NCBI RefSeq assembly: GCF_045920555.1
Contig: NZ_CP174509.1
Location: 2,170,001-2,234,000 of the forward strand
DNA: 64,000 bases
Direction of reading: 5' to 3'
From: Pseudalkalibacillus sp045920555
GTDB lineage: Bacteria > Bacillota > Bacilli > Bacillales > Fictibacillaceae
Shown: in pieces, positions 26,672 through 35,592 of the stretch
Position numbering within the stretch: position 1 is the first letter of the stretch
How the letters are laid out: the number at the start of each line of letters is the position of its first letter
Translations under genes and position numbers: made by a program
Notes under the pieces: generated by a model
What the model was told of the DNA's origin: nothing
The model's database searches: none
What the model saw: the letters and a program-made list of their open reading frames with translations, nothing else

Positions 26672-27772
26672 TTGCCTAAGGCTAAAAAAACACCAGACTT
26701 TGTTTTGGTTATTGTAACGATGACCCTGCTTGCAATAGGAATCATAACTGTATATAGTGCCAGTGCCCAATGGGCAGAGATCAGGTTTGAGGATTCCTTT
26801 TTCTTCGCCAAGCGCCAATTGCTTTTCGCTGGATTAGGCGTCATTGCCATGTTCCTAATCATGCAAGTCGATTATTGGAGCTGGTCGAACTGGTCAAAAT
26901 TGCTTCTCATCGCATGCTTTATCCTTCTAGTTGCTGTTTTGATCCCTGGTATAGGAATGGTACGAGGAGGGGCTAGAAGCTGGATTGGTGTGGGAGCGTT
27001 TTCCATTCAACCTTCCGAGTTTACAAAACTTGCAATGATTGCATTCTTGGCACGCTATCTTTCTTTAAATCAAAAGAGAATCACTTCTTTTAAAAAAGGA
27101 CTGGTACCTTCGCTAGGGGTTGTCCTCTTTGCTTTTGGAATGATCATGCTTCAGCCGGACCTAGGGACTGGGGCTGTATTAGTAGGAACCTGTATCGTAA
27201 TGATCTATGTAGCTGGAGCGAGAGTAAGCCATTTTGTCGGTCTGGGCTTCATTGGTGTACTCGGACTTGTCGCATTGATCATTTCAGCACCATACCGGAT
27301 CAAAAGGATCACCTCGTTTCTGGATCCTTGGAGCGATCCACTTGGTAGTGGTTTCCAAATTATCCAATCGTTATATGCGATTGGACCAGGTGGATTGTTA
27401 GGGTTAGGTCTTGGACAAAGCCGGCAAAAGTTCGGATATCTACCTGAACCGCAAACAGACTTCATTTTCGCTATTCTTGCAGAGGAGCTTGGATTTATAG
27501 GAGGCTCATTAGTACTCCTTTTGTTTGGTCTGTTACTTTGGAGAGGGATCCGTATTGCATTGGGAGCACCTGATTTGTTCGGCAGTCTTCTTGCGATCGG
27601 CATCATCGGAATGATTGCTATCCAGGTCATGATCAACATAGGGGTGGTTACGGGCTTGATGCCTGTAACAGGCATCACACTTCCGTTTCTAAGCTATGGT
27701 GGATCTTCCCTTACACTGATGCTTATGGCACTGGGTGTGTTATTGAATATAAGTCGCTATGCAAGGTATTAG
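26672..27772 (+). CDS. spoVE: SEDS family protein SpoVE (FtsW/RodA type)
   Basis: 366-residue integral membrane glycan polymerase of the SEDS family with about ten membrane segments. Signature segments: PSEFTKLAMIAFLARYLS (about 110-127), MLQPDLGTGAVL (about 158-169) and the C-terminal LPFLSYGGSSL (about 338-348). By position it is SpoVE, the partner of SpoVD in cortex synthesis, rather than vegetative FtsW. TTG at 26672 is the start, with AGGGGTG upstream. The next gene is murB; the murG expected between them is absent. Confidence 0.88.
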   Translation: MPKAKKTPDFVLVIVTMTLLAIGIITVYSASAQWAEIRFEDSFFFAKRQLLFAGLGVIAMFLIMQVDYWSWSNWSKLLLIACFILLVAVLIPGIGMVRGGARSWIGVGAFSIQPSEFTKLAMIAFLARYLSLNQKRITSFKKGLVPSLGVVLFAFGMIMLQPDLGTGAVLVGTCIVMIYVAGARVSHFVGLGFIGVLGLVALIISAPYRIKRITSFLDPWSDPLGSGFQIIQSLYAIGPGGLLGLGLGQSRQKFGYLPEPQTDFIFAILAEELGFIGGSLVLLLFGLLLWRGIRIALGAPDLFGSLLAIGIIGMIAIQVMINIGVVTGLMPVTGITLPFLSYGGSSLTLMLMALGVLLNISRYARY

Positions 27773-27844
27773 GCTAGACAATAAATCATCGTTCCATTAG
27801 ACTTTAAAATGGGACTTCAATCATTTTTTTAACGTGTGAACCAG

Positions 27845-27871
27845 CTTGGCAGATGCCAAGTTTCTTTTTTT
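27845..27871 (+). terminator. Terminator after spoVE
   Basis: CTTGGC-AGAT-GCCAAG hairpin followed by a T-rich run to 27871. It occupies the gap where murG would be expected. Confidence 0.85.
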
Positions 27872-27893
27872 GAAGTCTCGACTAAATATCGTT

Positions 27894-27923
27894 TTGTTTC
27901 AAATAGAAAATGAATGTTACTAT
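27894..27923 (+). promoter_or_regulatory. Possible SigA promoter of murB-divIB
   Basis: TTGTTT (27894-27899), 18 bp, TACTAT (27918-27923). The match is moderate. A promoter is expected here because a terminator lies just upstream. Confidence 0.4.
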
Positions 27924-27993
27924 GAACATGTTTAGCTATGTACATGTATAGTGCATATCATAGTATGGAGATATATAAGGTGGTGTAAGTAAA

Positions 27994-28896
27994 GTGGAGA
28001 ATATTACAAAACAATTAGAACAAGCTGAAGTAGGTAAAGTATTAAAAAATGAACCACTTTCCAAACATACAACGATAAAAATCGGTGGTCCAGCCGATGT
28101 CCTCGTCGAACCAGATTCGATCGAGTCTTTAAAGAAGATTCTAAAAATCGTAAAAGAAAATGATGTCGCTTGGACGACCATTGGCCGCGGATCCAATCTG
28201 CTGGTTTCCGACCAAGGCATCGAGGGAGTTGTCATCAAGCTTGGAAAGGGTACGGACCATTTGGAAGAGAATGACGAAGAAATCCTTGTCGGCGGGGGTT
28301 ATTCACTAGTAAAACTATCGACAATCATGAGTCGAAAAGGGATGGCTGGACTAGAATTTGCAAGTGGGATTCCAGGTTCAGTGGGTGGCGCCGTGTACAT
28401 GAACGCAGGGGCACATGGGTCTGATATGTCGCAAATACTTAAAAAAGCCCATATTCTCTTCGATGATGGTTCAATAGAATGGTTGACTGCTGAAGAGATG
28501 GATTTCTCATATCGTACTTCGATCCTGCAGAAGAAACCCGGTATATGCATAGAAACGGTCTTGCAGCTTAAGCAAGGCGATCGTGAGAGCATAACAGACG
28601 TCATGCAAAAAAATAAAGATTATCGGAAAGATACTCAGCCATGGAATCACCCTTGCTGCGGAAGCGTATTCCGGAACCCATTACCAAGCTATGCTGGTCA
28701 ATTGATTGAAAGTTCAGGATTGAAAGGTAAGGCGATCGGTGGTGCGCAGATCTCTGAAATGCACGCCAATTTCATCGTCAATACCGGAGATGCAAAAGCT
28801 CAAGACGTGATTGAACTGATTGACCTGGTGAAAAGGACAATCAAAGAAAAACACGATATCGACATGGAAACTGAAGTCGAAATGATAGGCCGATAG
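27994..28896 (+). CDS. murB: UDP-N-acetylenolpyruvoylglucosamine reductase
   Basis: FAD- and NADPH-dependent reduction of UDP-GlcNAc-enolpyruvate to UDP-MurNAc. The 300-residue type IIa enzyme shows the FAD segments IGRGSNLLVSD (about residues 61-71) and ASGIPGSVGGAVYMNAGAHG (about 128-147), and HPCCGSVFRNP (about 224-234) containing the catalytic serine. GTG at 27994 follows AAGGTGGTG. It is separated from spoVE by a terminator and no murG. Confidence 0.95.
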   Translation: MENITKQLEQAEVGKVLKNEPLSKHTTIKIGGPADVLVEPDSIESLKKILKIVKENDVAWTTIGRGSNLLVSDQGIEGVVIKLGKGTDHLEENDEEILVGGGYSLVKLSTIMSRKGMAGLEFASGIPGSVGGAVYMNAGAHGSDMSQILKKAHILFDDGSIEWLTAEEMDFSYRTSILQKKPGICIETVLQLKQGDRESITDVMQKNKDYRKDTQPWNHPCCGSVFRNPLPSYAGQLIESSGLKGKAIGGAQISEMHANFIVNTGDAKAQDVIELIDLVKRTIKEKHDIDMETEVEMIGR

Positions 28897-29122
28897 CCTA
28901 TCAGGAAAACATTGTTGGTATTTTTGAAAAATTCTTGTCAGATGTAGAAAAGATGGATTAATGTACCATTTTAGTGTGCTATAATACAACTAAATAGATG
29001 TGTTCTGAAAGAGTGGACATATGAACGGGGTTGACTCCAAATGTTGGTCGATTAACCGTCCAGACACATATGGGTCATCCCCTTCACTCTTTCTAAGTCC
29101 TCGTCAGATGGGGGAAGCCTTT

Positions 29123-29911
29123 ATGAACAATGAAAAGGTTACAACAATAGTAGACCGTATACCGAAACTAAAACAACAACGGAAGCAAAAAGCGAATCGT
29201 AGGATGATCTTCTATATTTCTTTTTTCTTCTTACTTATACTTATCATTGTCTACTTCCAGTCTCCATTAAGCAATGTAAGGACGATTGATATTAAAGGGA
29301 ATCAATTGATACCAGAAGATACAATATTATCACAGCTTGATTTTTCAACAGATACGAGTTATTGGTCGGTGAATCCTAAAAATGTTGAATCTCAGGTTCG
29401 AAAAATTGTGCAAGTGGAATCGGTGGAAGTGGAGAAAGTTTTCCCAAATAAAGTAATCATTACTGTTACAGAGTACGATAAGGTCGCTTTTTTAGAAAAT
29501 GACGGTAAATACTTGCCGTTGCTCCAAAATGGAGAATCTCTCCCGCAGGTTTCTGAAGATACTGTTCCATCAAATGCCCCGATCTTAGTGAAGTGGGAAG
29601 ATGAAAATCTGATAAAAGCAATGGCTGAAGAGCTAACGAAGCTTTCGGAAAGTGTAAGGTTGAGAATTTCAGAAATTCATCATACTCCCCTTGAAAAGGA
29701 CTTACAGCATATAACGTTGTATATGAATGACGGCTATGAGGTTCAATCGAGAATCCAAAGTTTTGCAGAATATATGCAATACTACCCTTCTATCGTGGAC
29801 AAGCTCGATGGAAATACGGATGGTGTGATTTATATGTCAGAATCACCGAGATTCGAAGCTTTTGAAACTGAGGAGGAAGAAGGAGAGGAACAAACAGAGA
29901 ATGAAGGTTAG
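29123..29911 (+). CDS. divIB: Cell division protein DivIB (FtsQ)
   Basis: 262-residue bitopic division protein: a basic cytoplasmic N-terminus (KLKQQRKQKANRR), a membrane segment at about 32-50, a POTRA domain beginning LSNVRTIDIKGNQLIPEDTI (about 53-72), the beta domain and an acidic C-terminal tail of E-rich residues. It stabilises FtsL and DivIC at the septum. ATG at 29123 follows GGGGGAAG; the upstream frame extension to 29021 has no family similarity. Overlaps ylxW by 11 bp. Confidence 0.92.
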   Translation: MNNEKVTTIVDRIPKLKQQRKQKANRRMIFYISFFFLLILIIVYFQSPLSNVRTIDIKGNQLIPEDTILSQLDFSTDTSYWSVNPKNVESQVRKIVQVESVEVEKVFPNKVIITVTEYDKVAFLENDGKYLPLLQNGESLPQVSEDTVPSNAPILVKWEDENLIKAMAEELTKLSESVRLRISEIHHTPLEKDLQHITLYMNDGYEVQSRIQSFAEYMQYYPSIVDKLDGNTDGVIYMSESPRFEAFETEEEEGEEQTENEG

Positions 29912-30596
29912 AGGAAAGTATGCAATCTACTCATTGATCTTGCTCGTCACCGGATTCATGATTGCCTTTTCCTATCAATATACGAAAGAAGAAAGAATGC
30001 AACCTACCAATGATCAATGGAAACGGGAAGACCAATTGCGTTCTAGTATTCTTTCCATTCAAAGAGAAAACCGTAAATTACAGGGAGAGCTTGAAGCAGC
30101 CCAGAAGAAAGTAAGTAAAATGGAAGAAGAGATTGCCGATAAAGAAAAAAGGTCATTCAACTTTGTCGAGGAAATCAAAAAGCTAAGGAAAGTGGTAGGA
30201 CAAGTATCGGTAGAAGGACAAGGCATATCTGTATCACTTGAAGACAGTTCATACATACCTGATGCGGAGAATCCAAATGATTACATCGTCCATGAGGAGC
30301 ATATCAGGATGGTCATCCATGAGCTGTATGTAACAGGAGCTGAGGCTGTGGCTATCAATGGGCAACGAATCTCACATACCACACATATCGATTGTGTTGG
30401 CCCGGTTGTAAGTGTGGATGGAGTTAAACATCCAGCTCCATTTGTCATCACCGCTATAGGTGATTCGGATATCTTTTCGAATTCATTGAATTTGACGGGC
30501 AATATCACAGACCAATTGGTTAATGATGGCGTGCAAGTCCGTATCCAAAAAGAATCTTCGATCGAAATACCTCCTTTTATCGCCAAGGAAGGATGA
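29901..30596 (+). CDS. ylxW: DUF881 family protein YlxW
   Basis: 231-residue protein with a membrane segment (about 8-25), a coiled coil (about 40-95, K/E-rich) and a DUF881 domain in the extracytoplasmic part (GQGISVSLEDSSYIP, EEHIRMVIHELYVTGAEAVAINGQRI). Two DUF881 paralogues, ylxW and ylxX, lie in tandem between divIB and sbp, as in B. subtilis. Function unknown; expression with division genes suggests an envelope role. ATG at 29901 has AGGAGAGGAA upstream. Confidence 0.87.
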   Translation: MKVRGKYAIYSLILLVTGFMIAFSYQYTKEERMQPTNDQWKREDQLRSSILSIQRENRKLQGELEAAQKKVSKMEEEIADKEKRSFNFVEEIKKLRKVVGQVSVEGQGISVSLEDSSYIPDAENPNDYIVHEEHIRMVIHELYVTGAEAVAINGQRISHTTHIDCVGPVVSVDGVKHPAPFVITAIGDSDIFSNSLNLTGNITDQLVNDGVQVRIQKESSIEIPPFIAKEG

Positions 30597-30605
30597 CAAA
30601 CAGCC

Positions 30606-31307
30606 ATGAAGAGACGCTTTAAATTCTTTATCATGACAATGATTGTCGGTTTTATGCTTGCAGTGCAGTTTCATACTAACGAAGAACCCATGGTACGGGA
30701 TACAAGAGATATTTGGGAACTTAGGAATGACCTAGAGAGCCAAAAAAAGACCCAGCAAGAATTATATGCTGAAATATATAAGTATGAACAATTGATTGAT
30801 GAATACTCCAAATCAGGTACAGGCGGACAATTGGAAACTTTAGAAGAAACACTTGCAGATCTGAAAAAAGATGCGGGATTAACAGAGGTTAGCGGACATG
30901 GAATCGAACTTACTATCGAACCCTTATTAAATGATAAAGATTTAGTCGGGAAACCTGCAATTTCTATCCATCCTGAATTATTAAGACGATTGATCAATGA
31001 ACTTAATAGTTATGGGGCAGAAGAAATTGTAATTGATGGTGACCGGATCATCAGTACAACACCGATTCGGCAAGTCAATGGTAAGACATACATAAATGAT
31101 AAGCCAATCTCTCCTTTACCATTCAAAGTTAAAGTTCTTTCTAGAGATGCTGATAAATTACACAAAGAAATGCTGACTTCTCAATCAGGTGACGATTTCG
31201 CTCGTGAAAATCTTCTCTTATCTTCTAAACTAGTTGATCAAGTTTCTTTACCGCCATACAGTCAACAAATTCGCGTTAAATTTATGGAAGAGAAGGGGGA
31301 GACGTAA
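30606..31307 (+). CDS. ylxX: DUF881 family protein YlxX
   Basis: 233 residues, same build as YlxW: membrane segment at about 5-20, coiled coil at about 30-75, then DUF881 (SGHGIELTIEPL, HPELLRRLINELNSYGAEEIVIDGDRI). The shared NELNSYGAEEIVI/HELYVTGAEAVAI block shows tandem duplication. ATG at 30606 follows AAGGAAGG. The sbp start codon follows its stop after one base. Confidence 0.87.
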   Translation: MKRRFKFFIMTMIVGFMLAVQFHTNEEPMVRDTRDIWELRNDLESQKKTQQELYAEIYKYEQLIDEYSKSGTGGQLETLEETLADLKKDAGLTEVSGHGIELTIEPLLNDKDLVGKPAISIHPELLRRLINELNSYGAEEIVIDGDRIISTTPIRQVNGKTYINDKPISPLPFKVKVLSRDADKLHKEMLTSQSGDDFARENLLLSSKLVDQVSLPPYSQQIRVKFMEEKGET

Positions 31308-31308
31308 A

Positions 31309-31668
31309 ATGTGGCTGCCTGTTTTAGGTTTATTGATCGGTCTTCTTCTTGGGTTCATGTCGGATTTGAGGGTTCCCCCAGAATATACGAGCTACCTGTC
31401 TATTGCCGTATTGGCAGCATTGGACACCTTGTTTGGAGGAATACGTGCCCAATTGCAAAAAACCTTCGATGACAGAGTTTTTGTCTCAGGTTTTTTCTTT
31501 AATATTCTCCTTGCAGCAGGTTTGGCTTTTCTAGGTGTCCATCTTGGTGTAGACTTGTATTTAGCTGCGATTTTTGCTTTTGGAGTCAGACTTTTCAACA
31601 ACATAGCGGTTATCCGTCGTCTGCTTCTCACGAAAAGCTCTAGAAATCAACAGGCAGAGAGAAATTAA
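31309..31668 (+). CDS. sbp: Small basic protein Sbp (DUF1290)
   Basis: 119-residue membrane protein with three or four hydrophobic segments and the DUF1290 signature (LGLLIGLLLGFMSDLRVPPEY, then LAALDTLFGGIRA). In B. subtilis sbp sits directly before ftsA. The function is unknown. ATG at 31309 follows AAGGGGGAGA, one base after the ylxX stop; an extension to 31234 lies in ylxX. Confidence 0.9.
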   Translation: MWLPVLGLLIGLLLGFMSDLRVPPEYTSYLSIAVLAALDTLFGGIRAQLQKTFDDRVFVSGFFFNILLAAGLAFLGVHLGVDLYLAAIFAFGVRLFNNIAVIRRLLLTKSSRNQQAERN

Positions 31669-31923
31669 CTCAAAAAACTTTTAAAAAATAAAGGGAATGC
31701 TTGCTTGATGTTGAATACATTCCTTAAATACGGATTTTATCAGGTATTTTCGTTCTTTTTTCACACCGAATGATCCTGAAATCTTAAGGGGGGAACTACT
31801 ATACACAATTGTAGAGTTTCCTTTCCATTTAGAGTGAAATCCCATTTTATTTATCGAATGAAATGAAATAACCTAAAAAAAACAATCAAGCAAGAGTCGA
31901 TATTTCAAAGGAGGTGCCAAAGA

Positions 31924-33207
31924 ATGAACAGCAGCGAAGTTATGATTAGCTTAGACATCGGTACATCCAATATTAAAGTAATCATTGGAGAAATGTCTGA
32001 TGAGTCCTTTAATGTCATTGGTGTAGGGAATGCGAAATCAGAAGGAATCAAAAAAGGTTCTATAGTTGATATTGATGAAACTGTTCGTTCGATAAAAAAA
32101 GCTGTTGAACAAGCCGAAAGGATGGTAGGAGTCCAGATCAATTCGGTTATCGTCGGAATTACTGGAAACCATGTGCAGCTTCAGCCATGCCATGGGGTTG
32201 TTGCAGTATCAAGTGAAGACCGTGAAATACGTGATGAAGATATTACAAGAGTCATAGATGCAGCACAAGTAATGTCCATACCTCCTGAACGGGAAATCAT
32301 TGATGTCATTCCAAGAGAATTTGTGGTAGATGGACTAGGAGAAATCAATGATCCAAGAGGGATGATCGGCGTTAGATTAGAAATGGAAGGTATTTTAATA
32401 ACAGGATCGAAAACGATACTACATAATGTTCTCCGCTGTGTTGAACGTGCTGGTCTGGATATTGCAGATATTTGCCTTCAACCATTGGCAGCTGGAACAG
32501 TAGCCTTGAACAAGGATGAGCGTAACCTTGGAGTGGCTCTCGTTGACATGGGGGCGGGTTCAACTACTCTTACAGTCTTTGATCAGGGTTCGATTCAGTT
32601 CACGAAAGTACTGCCAATCGGGGGAGACTTTGTTACTAAAGATATATCAATTGGTCTTCGGACAACGACAGAAGATGCAGAACGTGTTAAGGTGAAACAT
32701 GGACATGCTTTTATTGATCATGCTTCTGATGAAGAATCATTTGAAGTAGCACGAATCGGTTCATCTAATGAACAGCAATTCTCCCAATATGAACTCGCTC
32801 ATATCATTGAACCACGAATGGAAGAGATCTTCGGCCTTATCATGGAGGAGCTCCATCGTAATGGATATAATGAATTGCCAGGCGGTTTTGTATTGACTGG
32901 TGGAGTGGTAGCGATGCCAGGCATCCTGGAACTGGCAAGAGAGGTGCTCGATCAGAATGTACGTATTTCGATGCCTGATTATATTGGTGTTCGTGAAGCG
33001 CAATATACTACAGGTGTCGGTCTGATCCAGTTTACATTCAAGAATGTGAAAATCCAGGGGAAAGAAGTTGCGGCTTCAATTTCAGAGGAAAATATCGTTG
33101 AAGAACAACCAACGAAAAAGCGTAGGAATACCGAACAACGGGTAGAGAAAGATAGGCCCGGTGTTAAAAATAAGATGAAGGAATGGTTTGGAACCTTCTT
33201 TGAATAA
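31924..33207 (+). CDS. ftsA: Cell division protein FtsA
   Basis: 427-residue actin-like ATPase that anchors FtsZ filaments to the membrane. Phosphate-binding motifs: SLDIGTSNIKVIIGE (about residues 9-23), VDMGAGSTTLTVFDQG (about 207-222) and the adenosine motif GFVLTGGVVAMPGI (about 320-333). The C-terminal amphipathic membrane helix is present (NKMKEWFGTFFE). ATG at 31924 follows AAAGGAGGTG. The 255-bp upstream gap probably holds the ftsAZ promoters, but no unambiguous box was identified. Confidence 0.96.
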   Translation: MNSSEVMISLDIGTSNIKVIIGEMSDESFNVIGVGNAKSEGIKKGSIVDIDETVRSIKKAVEQAERMVGVQINSVIVGITGNHVQLQPCHGVVAVSSEDREIRDEDITRVIDAAQVMSIPPEREIIDVIPREFVVDGLGEINDPRGMIGVRLEMEGILITGSKTILHNVLRCVERAGLDIADICLQPLAAGTVALNKDERNLGVALVDMGAGSTTLTVFDQGSIQFTKVLPIGGDFVTKDISIGLRTTTEDAERVKVKHGHAFIDHASDEESFEVARIGSSNEQQFSQYELAHIIEPRMEEIFGLIMEELHRNGYNELPGGFVLTGGVVAMPGILELAREVLDQNVRISMPDYIGVREAQYTTGVGLIQFTFKNVKIQGKEVAASISEENIVEEQPTKKRRNTEQRVEKDRPGVKNKMKEWFGTFFE

Positions 33208-33248
33208 TTCGTCGAGATCAGAAAATCAGTAAATTAGGAGGATCGCAA

Positions 33249-34415
33249 ATGCTAGAGTTTGATATGAATATGGATGGACTCGCAAAAATTAAAGTAATCG
33301 GTGTAGGCGGTGGTGGAAGTAACGCTGTCAACCGAATGATCGAAAATAACGTTCAGGGTGTGGAGTTCATTGCAGTAAACACGGATGCACAAGCTTTGAA
33401 TCTCTCTAGAGCAGAAAAGAAAATGCAGATTGGTGCAAAATTGACGAGAGGTCTAGGTGCAGGTGCTAATCCTGATATAGGTAAGAAAGCTGCTGAAGAA
33501 AGCAAGGAACAGATTGAAGAAGTCCTACAGGGTGCCGACATGGTGTTCGTCACTGCAGGAATGGGTGGAGGAACTGGAACTGGTGCTGCACCTGTTATTG
33601 CTGAAATCGCAAAGGAAATCGGAGCATTGACCGTAGGCGTAGTAACACGACCTTTCACTTTCGAAGGACGGAAGCGTTCAACTCAAGCAGTAGGCGGTAT
33701 AGAAACATTTAAAGAAAAAGTAGATACATTGATTGTTATCCCTAACGACCGTTTGTTGGAAATTGTAGATAAAAACACACCGATGCTGGAAGCATTCAGA
33801 GAAGCAGATAATGTACTTCGACAAGGTGTACAAGGTATTTCCGACTTGATTGCGGTTCCAGGATTGATCAATCTCGACTTCGCTGATGTGAAGACAATCA
33901 TGACATCCAAAGGTTCTGCACTGATGGGGATTGGTGTTGCAGCTGGTGAAAATCGTGCGACAGATGCAGCGAAAAAAGCGATCTCTAGTCCATTATTAGA
34001 AACATCTATTGATGGAGCTAAAGGTGTCCTCATGAACATCACAGGTGGATCGAACTTAAGCCTTTATGAAGTGAACGAAGCTGCAGATATTGTATCTTCT
34101 GCTTCGGACGAGGATGTAAATATGATCTTCGGTTCTGTCATCAATGAAGACTTGAAAGATGAAATCCTCGTAACAGTAATCGCGACTGGCTTTGATGACT
34201 CACAGCCTCAAGCAAAGTCACAGCCGCAACGACCGAAACAATCGATGAATAATCAACAACCAAGTCAGCCGTCTCCGCAAAAGAACAATCGGGAAGAGGC
34301 TCAACCTACTAGACAACAAGAAGGACAACGTACTTCAAGCACAAATCCACAAACGGATTTCAATGACACGTTGGATATTCCAGCGTTCCTCAGAAACCGG
34401 AACCGTCGCCGATAA
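33249..34415 (+). CDS. ftsZ: Cell division protein FtsZ
   Basis: 388-residue tubulin homologue that forms the Z-ring. It carries IGVGGGGSNAVNRM (about 17-30) and the GTP-binding signature GMGGGTGTGAAPVI (about 103-116). A Q/P-rich linker (about 320-365) leads to the C-terminal peptide DIPAFLRNRNRRR, which binds FtsA and SepF. ATG at 33249 follows TTAGGAGGAT. A terminator follows the stop. Confidence 0.98.
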   Translation: MLEFDMNMDGLAKIKVIGVGGGGSNAVNRMIENNVQGVEFIAVNTDAQALNLSRAEKKMQIGAKLTRGLGAGANPDIGKKAAEESKEQIEEVLQGADMVFVTAGMGGGTGTGAAPVIAEIAKEIGALTVGVVTRPFTFEGRKRSTQAVGGIETFKEKVDTLIVIPNDRLLEIVDKNTPMLEAFREADNVLRQGVQGISDLIAVPGLINLDFADVKTIMTSKGSALMGIGVAAGENRATDAAKKAISSPLLETSIDGAKGVLMNITGGSNLSLYEVNEAADIVSSASDEDVNMIFGSVINEDLKDEILVTVIATGFDDSQPQAKSQPQRPKQSMNNQQPSQPSPQKNNREEAQPTRQQEGQRTSSTNPQTDFNDTLDIPAFLRNRNRRR

Positions 34416-34430
34416 ATCGATTATTAATGA

Positions 34431-34461
34431 AGCTGTCTCTAAATATGGAGACAGCTTTTTT
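34431..34461 (+). terminator. Terminator after ftsZ
   Basis: AGCTGTCTC and GAGACAGCT form a 9-bp stem with an 8-nt loop, followed by TTTTTTATT. Confidence 0.93.
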
Positions 34462-34495
34462 ATTTTAGCTCTGTTATACTTAATTGTTTGTTTTC

Positions 34496-34746
34496 GCGAA
34501 ATTCACTTCTTTTCCGCGGGCGATCCGCAAGCCTCCTCGCTCACTTGTACATGGATCTCAACACAAAAATGAAATCATTTTCGTGTCTGCGATGAGAATT
34601 CTTAGAAGCTTTCCTTATGCTGGCTTCGACGTTCACCACAGACGTGGTGGTATTTAGTCGAAGTTCATTATTATACTCGAAGATCCTTAAATCGCTGTGG
34701 GGTCTCGCCTGGCTCGCTTTTCCCGCAGGAGTGTCGCGAATTTCGC
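34496..34746. repeat. Dispersed intergenic repeat, copy 2 (full, MITE-like ends)
   Basis: 251-bp element bounded by GCGAAATTC (34496) and GAATTTCGC (34738), with CCGCGGG and CCCGCAGG just inside, so the ends are imperfect inverted repeats. Internal hairpins: ACACAAAAATGA/TCATTTTCGTGT (34561-34586, one mismatch) and CTTCGAC/GTCGAAG enclosing CACCAC/GTGGTG (34624-34663). About 230 bp match the copy at 48671 closely and the right end matches 1-50. A conserved tail (ATTTAACAAAGCCTTAA) extends to about 34798. No open reading frame of note. It fills most of the 608-bp gap between ftsZ and ectA. Confidence 0.88.
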
Positions 34747-34944
34747 TTTAGAAAATGTCCTGCAAAAATCAACTTTACCATTTAACAAAGCCTTAATTTT
34801 TAACAACTCTATTGTTTCCCGTAAGGTTTTCATAAATCAATGTGAAATCTCTACCAATTAACAGGATAACTTTATATAGTACACCTCAACTTAACTCAGC
34901 GGTAGTCAGTGGTACTGACAGTTGTTTATGGCTATTAAAATGGT

Positions 34945-34973
34945 TTGATGATTATACCTGGTACTTATAATAT
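34945..34973 (+). promoter_or_regulatory. SigA-type promoter of ectABC
   Basis: TTGATG (34945-34950) followed by TATAAT (34966-34971, 15-bp spacer) or TAATAT (34968-34973, 17-bp spacer). The start would be near 34980, leaving a short leader before ectA. Confidence 0.7.
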
Positions 34974-35023
34974 AAGCACATGACCGATTTTCAAAATTGT
35001 CAGAAAGGAGAATAGGATATTCG

Positions 35024-35548
35024 ATGATAACTGAAACAGTCGAGTCAATAGAAGAAGTTACACTTACAAAACCGACTTTAGAAGATGGAAAGTCAATGTG
35101 GAAAATAGTAAATGATACTAGTCTTGATCAAAACTCAACTTATAAATATATCATGATGAGTGAGTTCTTTTCTGAAACTTGTGTAATTGCAAAAATCAAA
35201 GATAAAACTGTTGGATTTGTAACAGCATTTATACCTCCGGAAGATCCTCAGGTGGTATTCGTCTGGCAAGTGGGCGTCGATCCTAATCAAAGAGGTAAAG
35301 GGATCGCCTCTAAAATGCTCACAGAACTTATTGAACGAGATAACTGCCAGAGTATCCAATACTTAGAAGCTACGGTAACCCCCTCGAATGAAGCTTCTCA
35401 ATCACTATTTAAGGGCTTTGCGCGTTATCATGATACCAACTGTGAGATATCAGAGCGCTTCCCGTATGATCTATTCCCAAGTGATGATCATGAAGCAGAA
35501 CTTAATTTCAGGATCGGTCCTTTTAATCGCGACCGTATATCTGGCTAA
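35024..35548 (+). CDS. ectA: L-2,4-diaminobutyric acid acetyltransferase
   Basis: Second step of ectoine synthesis: acetylates L-2,4-diaminobutyrate at N-gamma using acetyl-CoA. 174-residue GNAT protein with VWQVGVDPNQRGKGIASKML (motif A, about 80-99) and ATVTPSNEASQSLFKGFAR (about 115-133). ATG at 35024 has AAAGGAG 13 nt upstream; the frame start at 34997 lies before that site. First gene of ectABC, 44 bp from ectB. Confidence 0.93.
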   Translation: MITETVESIEEVTLTKPTLEDGKSMWKIVNDTSLDQNSTYKYIMMSEFFSETCVIAKIKDKTVGFVTAFIPPEDPQVVFVWQVGVDPNQRGKGIASKMLTELIERDNCQSIQYLEATVTPSNEASQSLFKGFARYHDTNCEISERFPYDLFPSDDHEAELNFRIGPFNRDRISG

Positions 35549-35592
35549 TATTTAAATATTTAGACCAAATTCTAATCAAGGAGGAATTCAAG

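Noticed and set aside
31669..31923. Possible SigH promoter before ftsA (AGGTATT and GAAT at 31742-31771)
   Set aside because: The spacing between the two elements is about five bases longer than the SigH consensus allows, so the ftsAZ promoter was not called.
34363..34572. 69-codon open frame spanning the ftsZ end and the repeat
   Set aside because: Crosses the ftsZ terminator and ends in the dispersed repeat; not coding.
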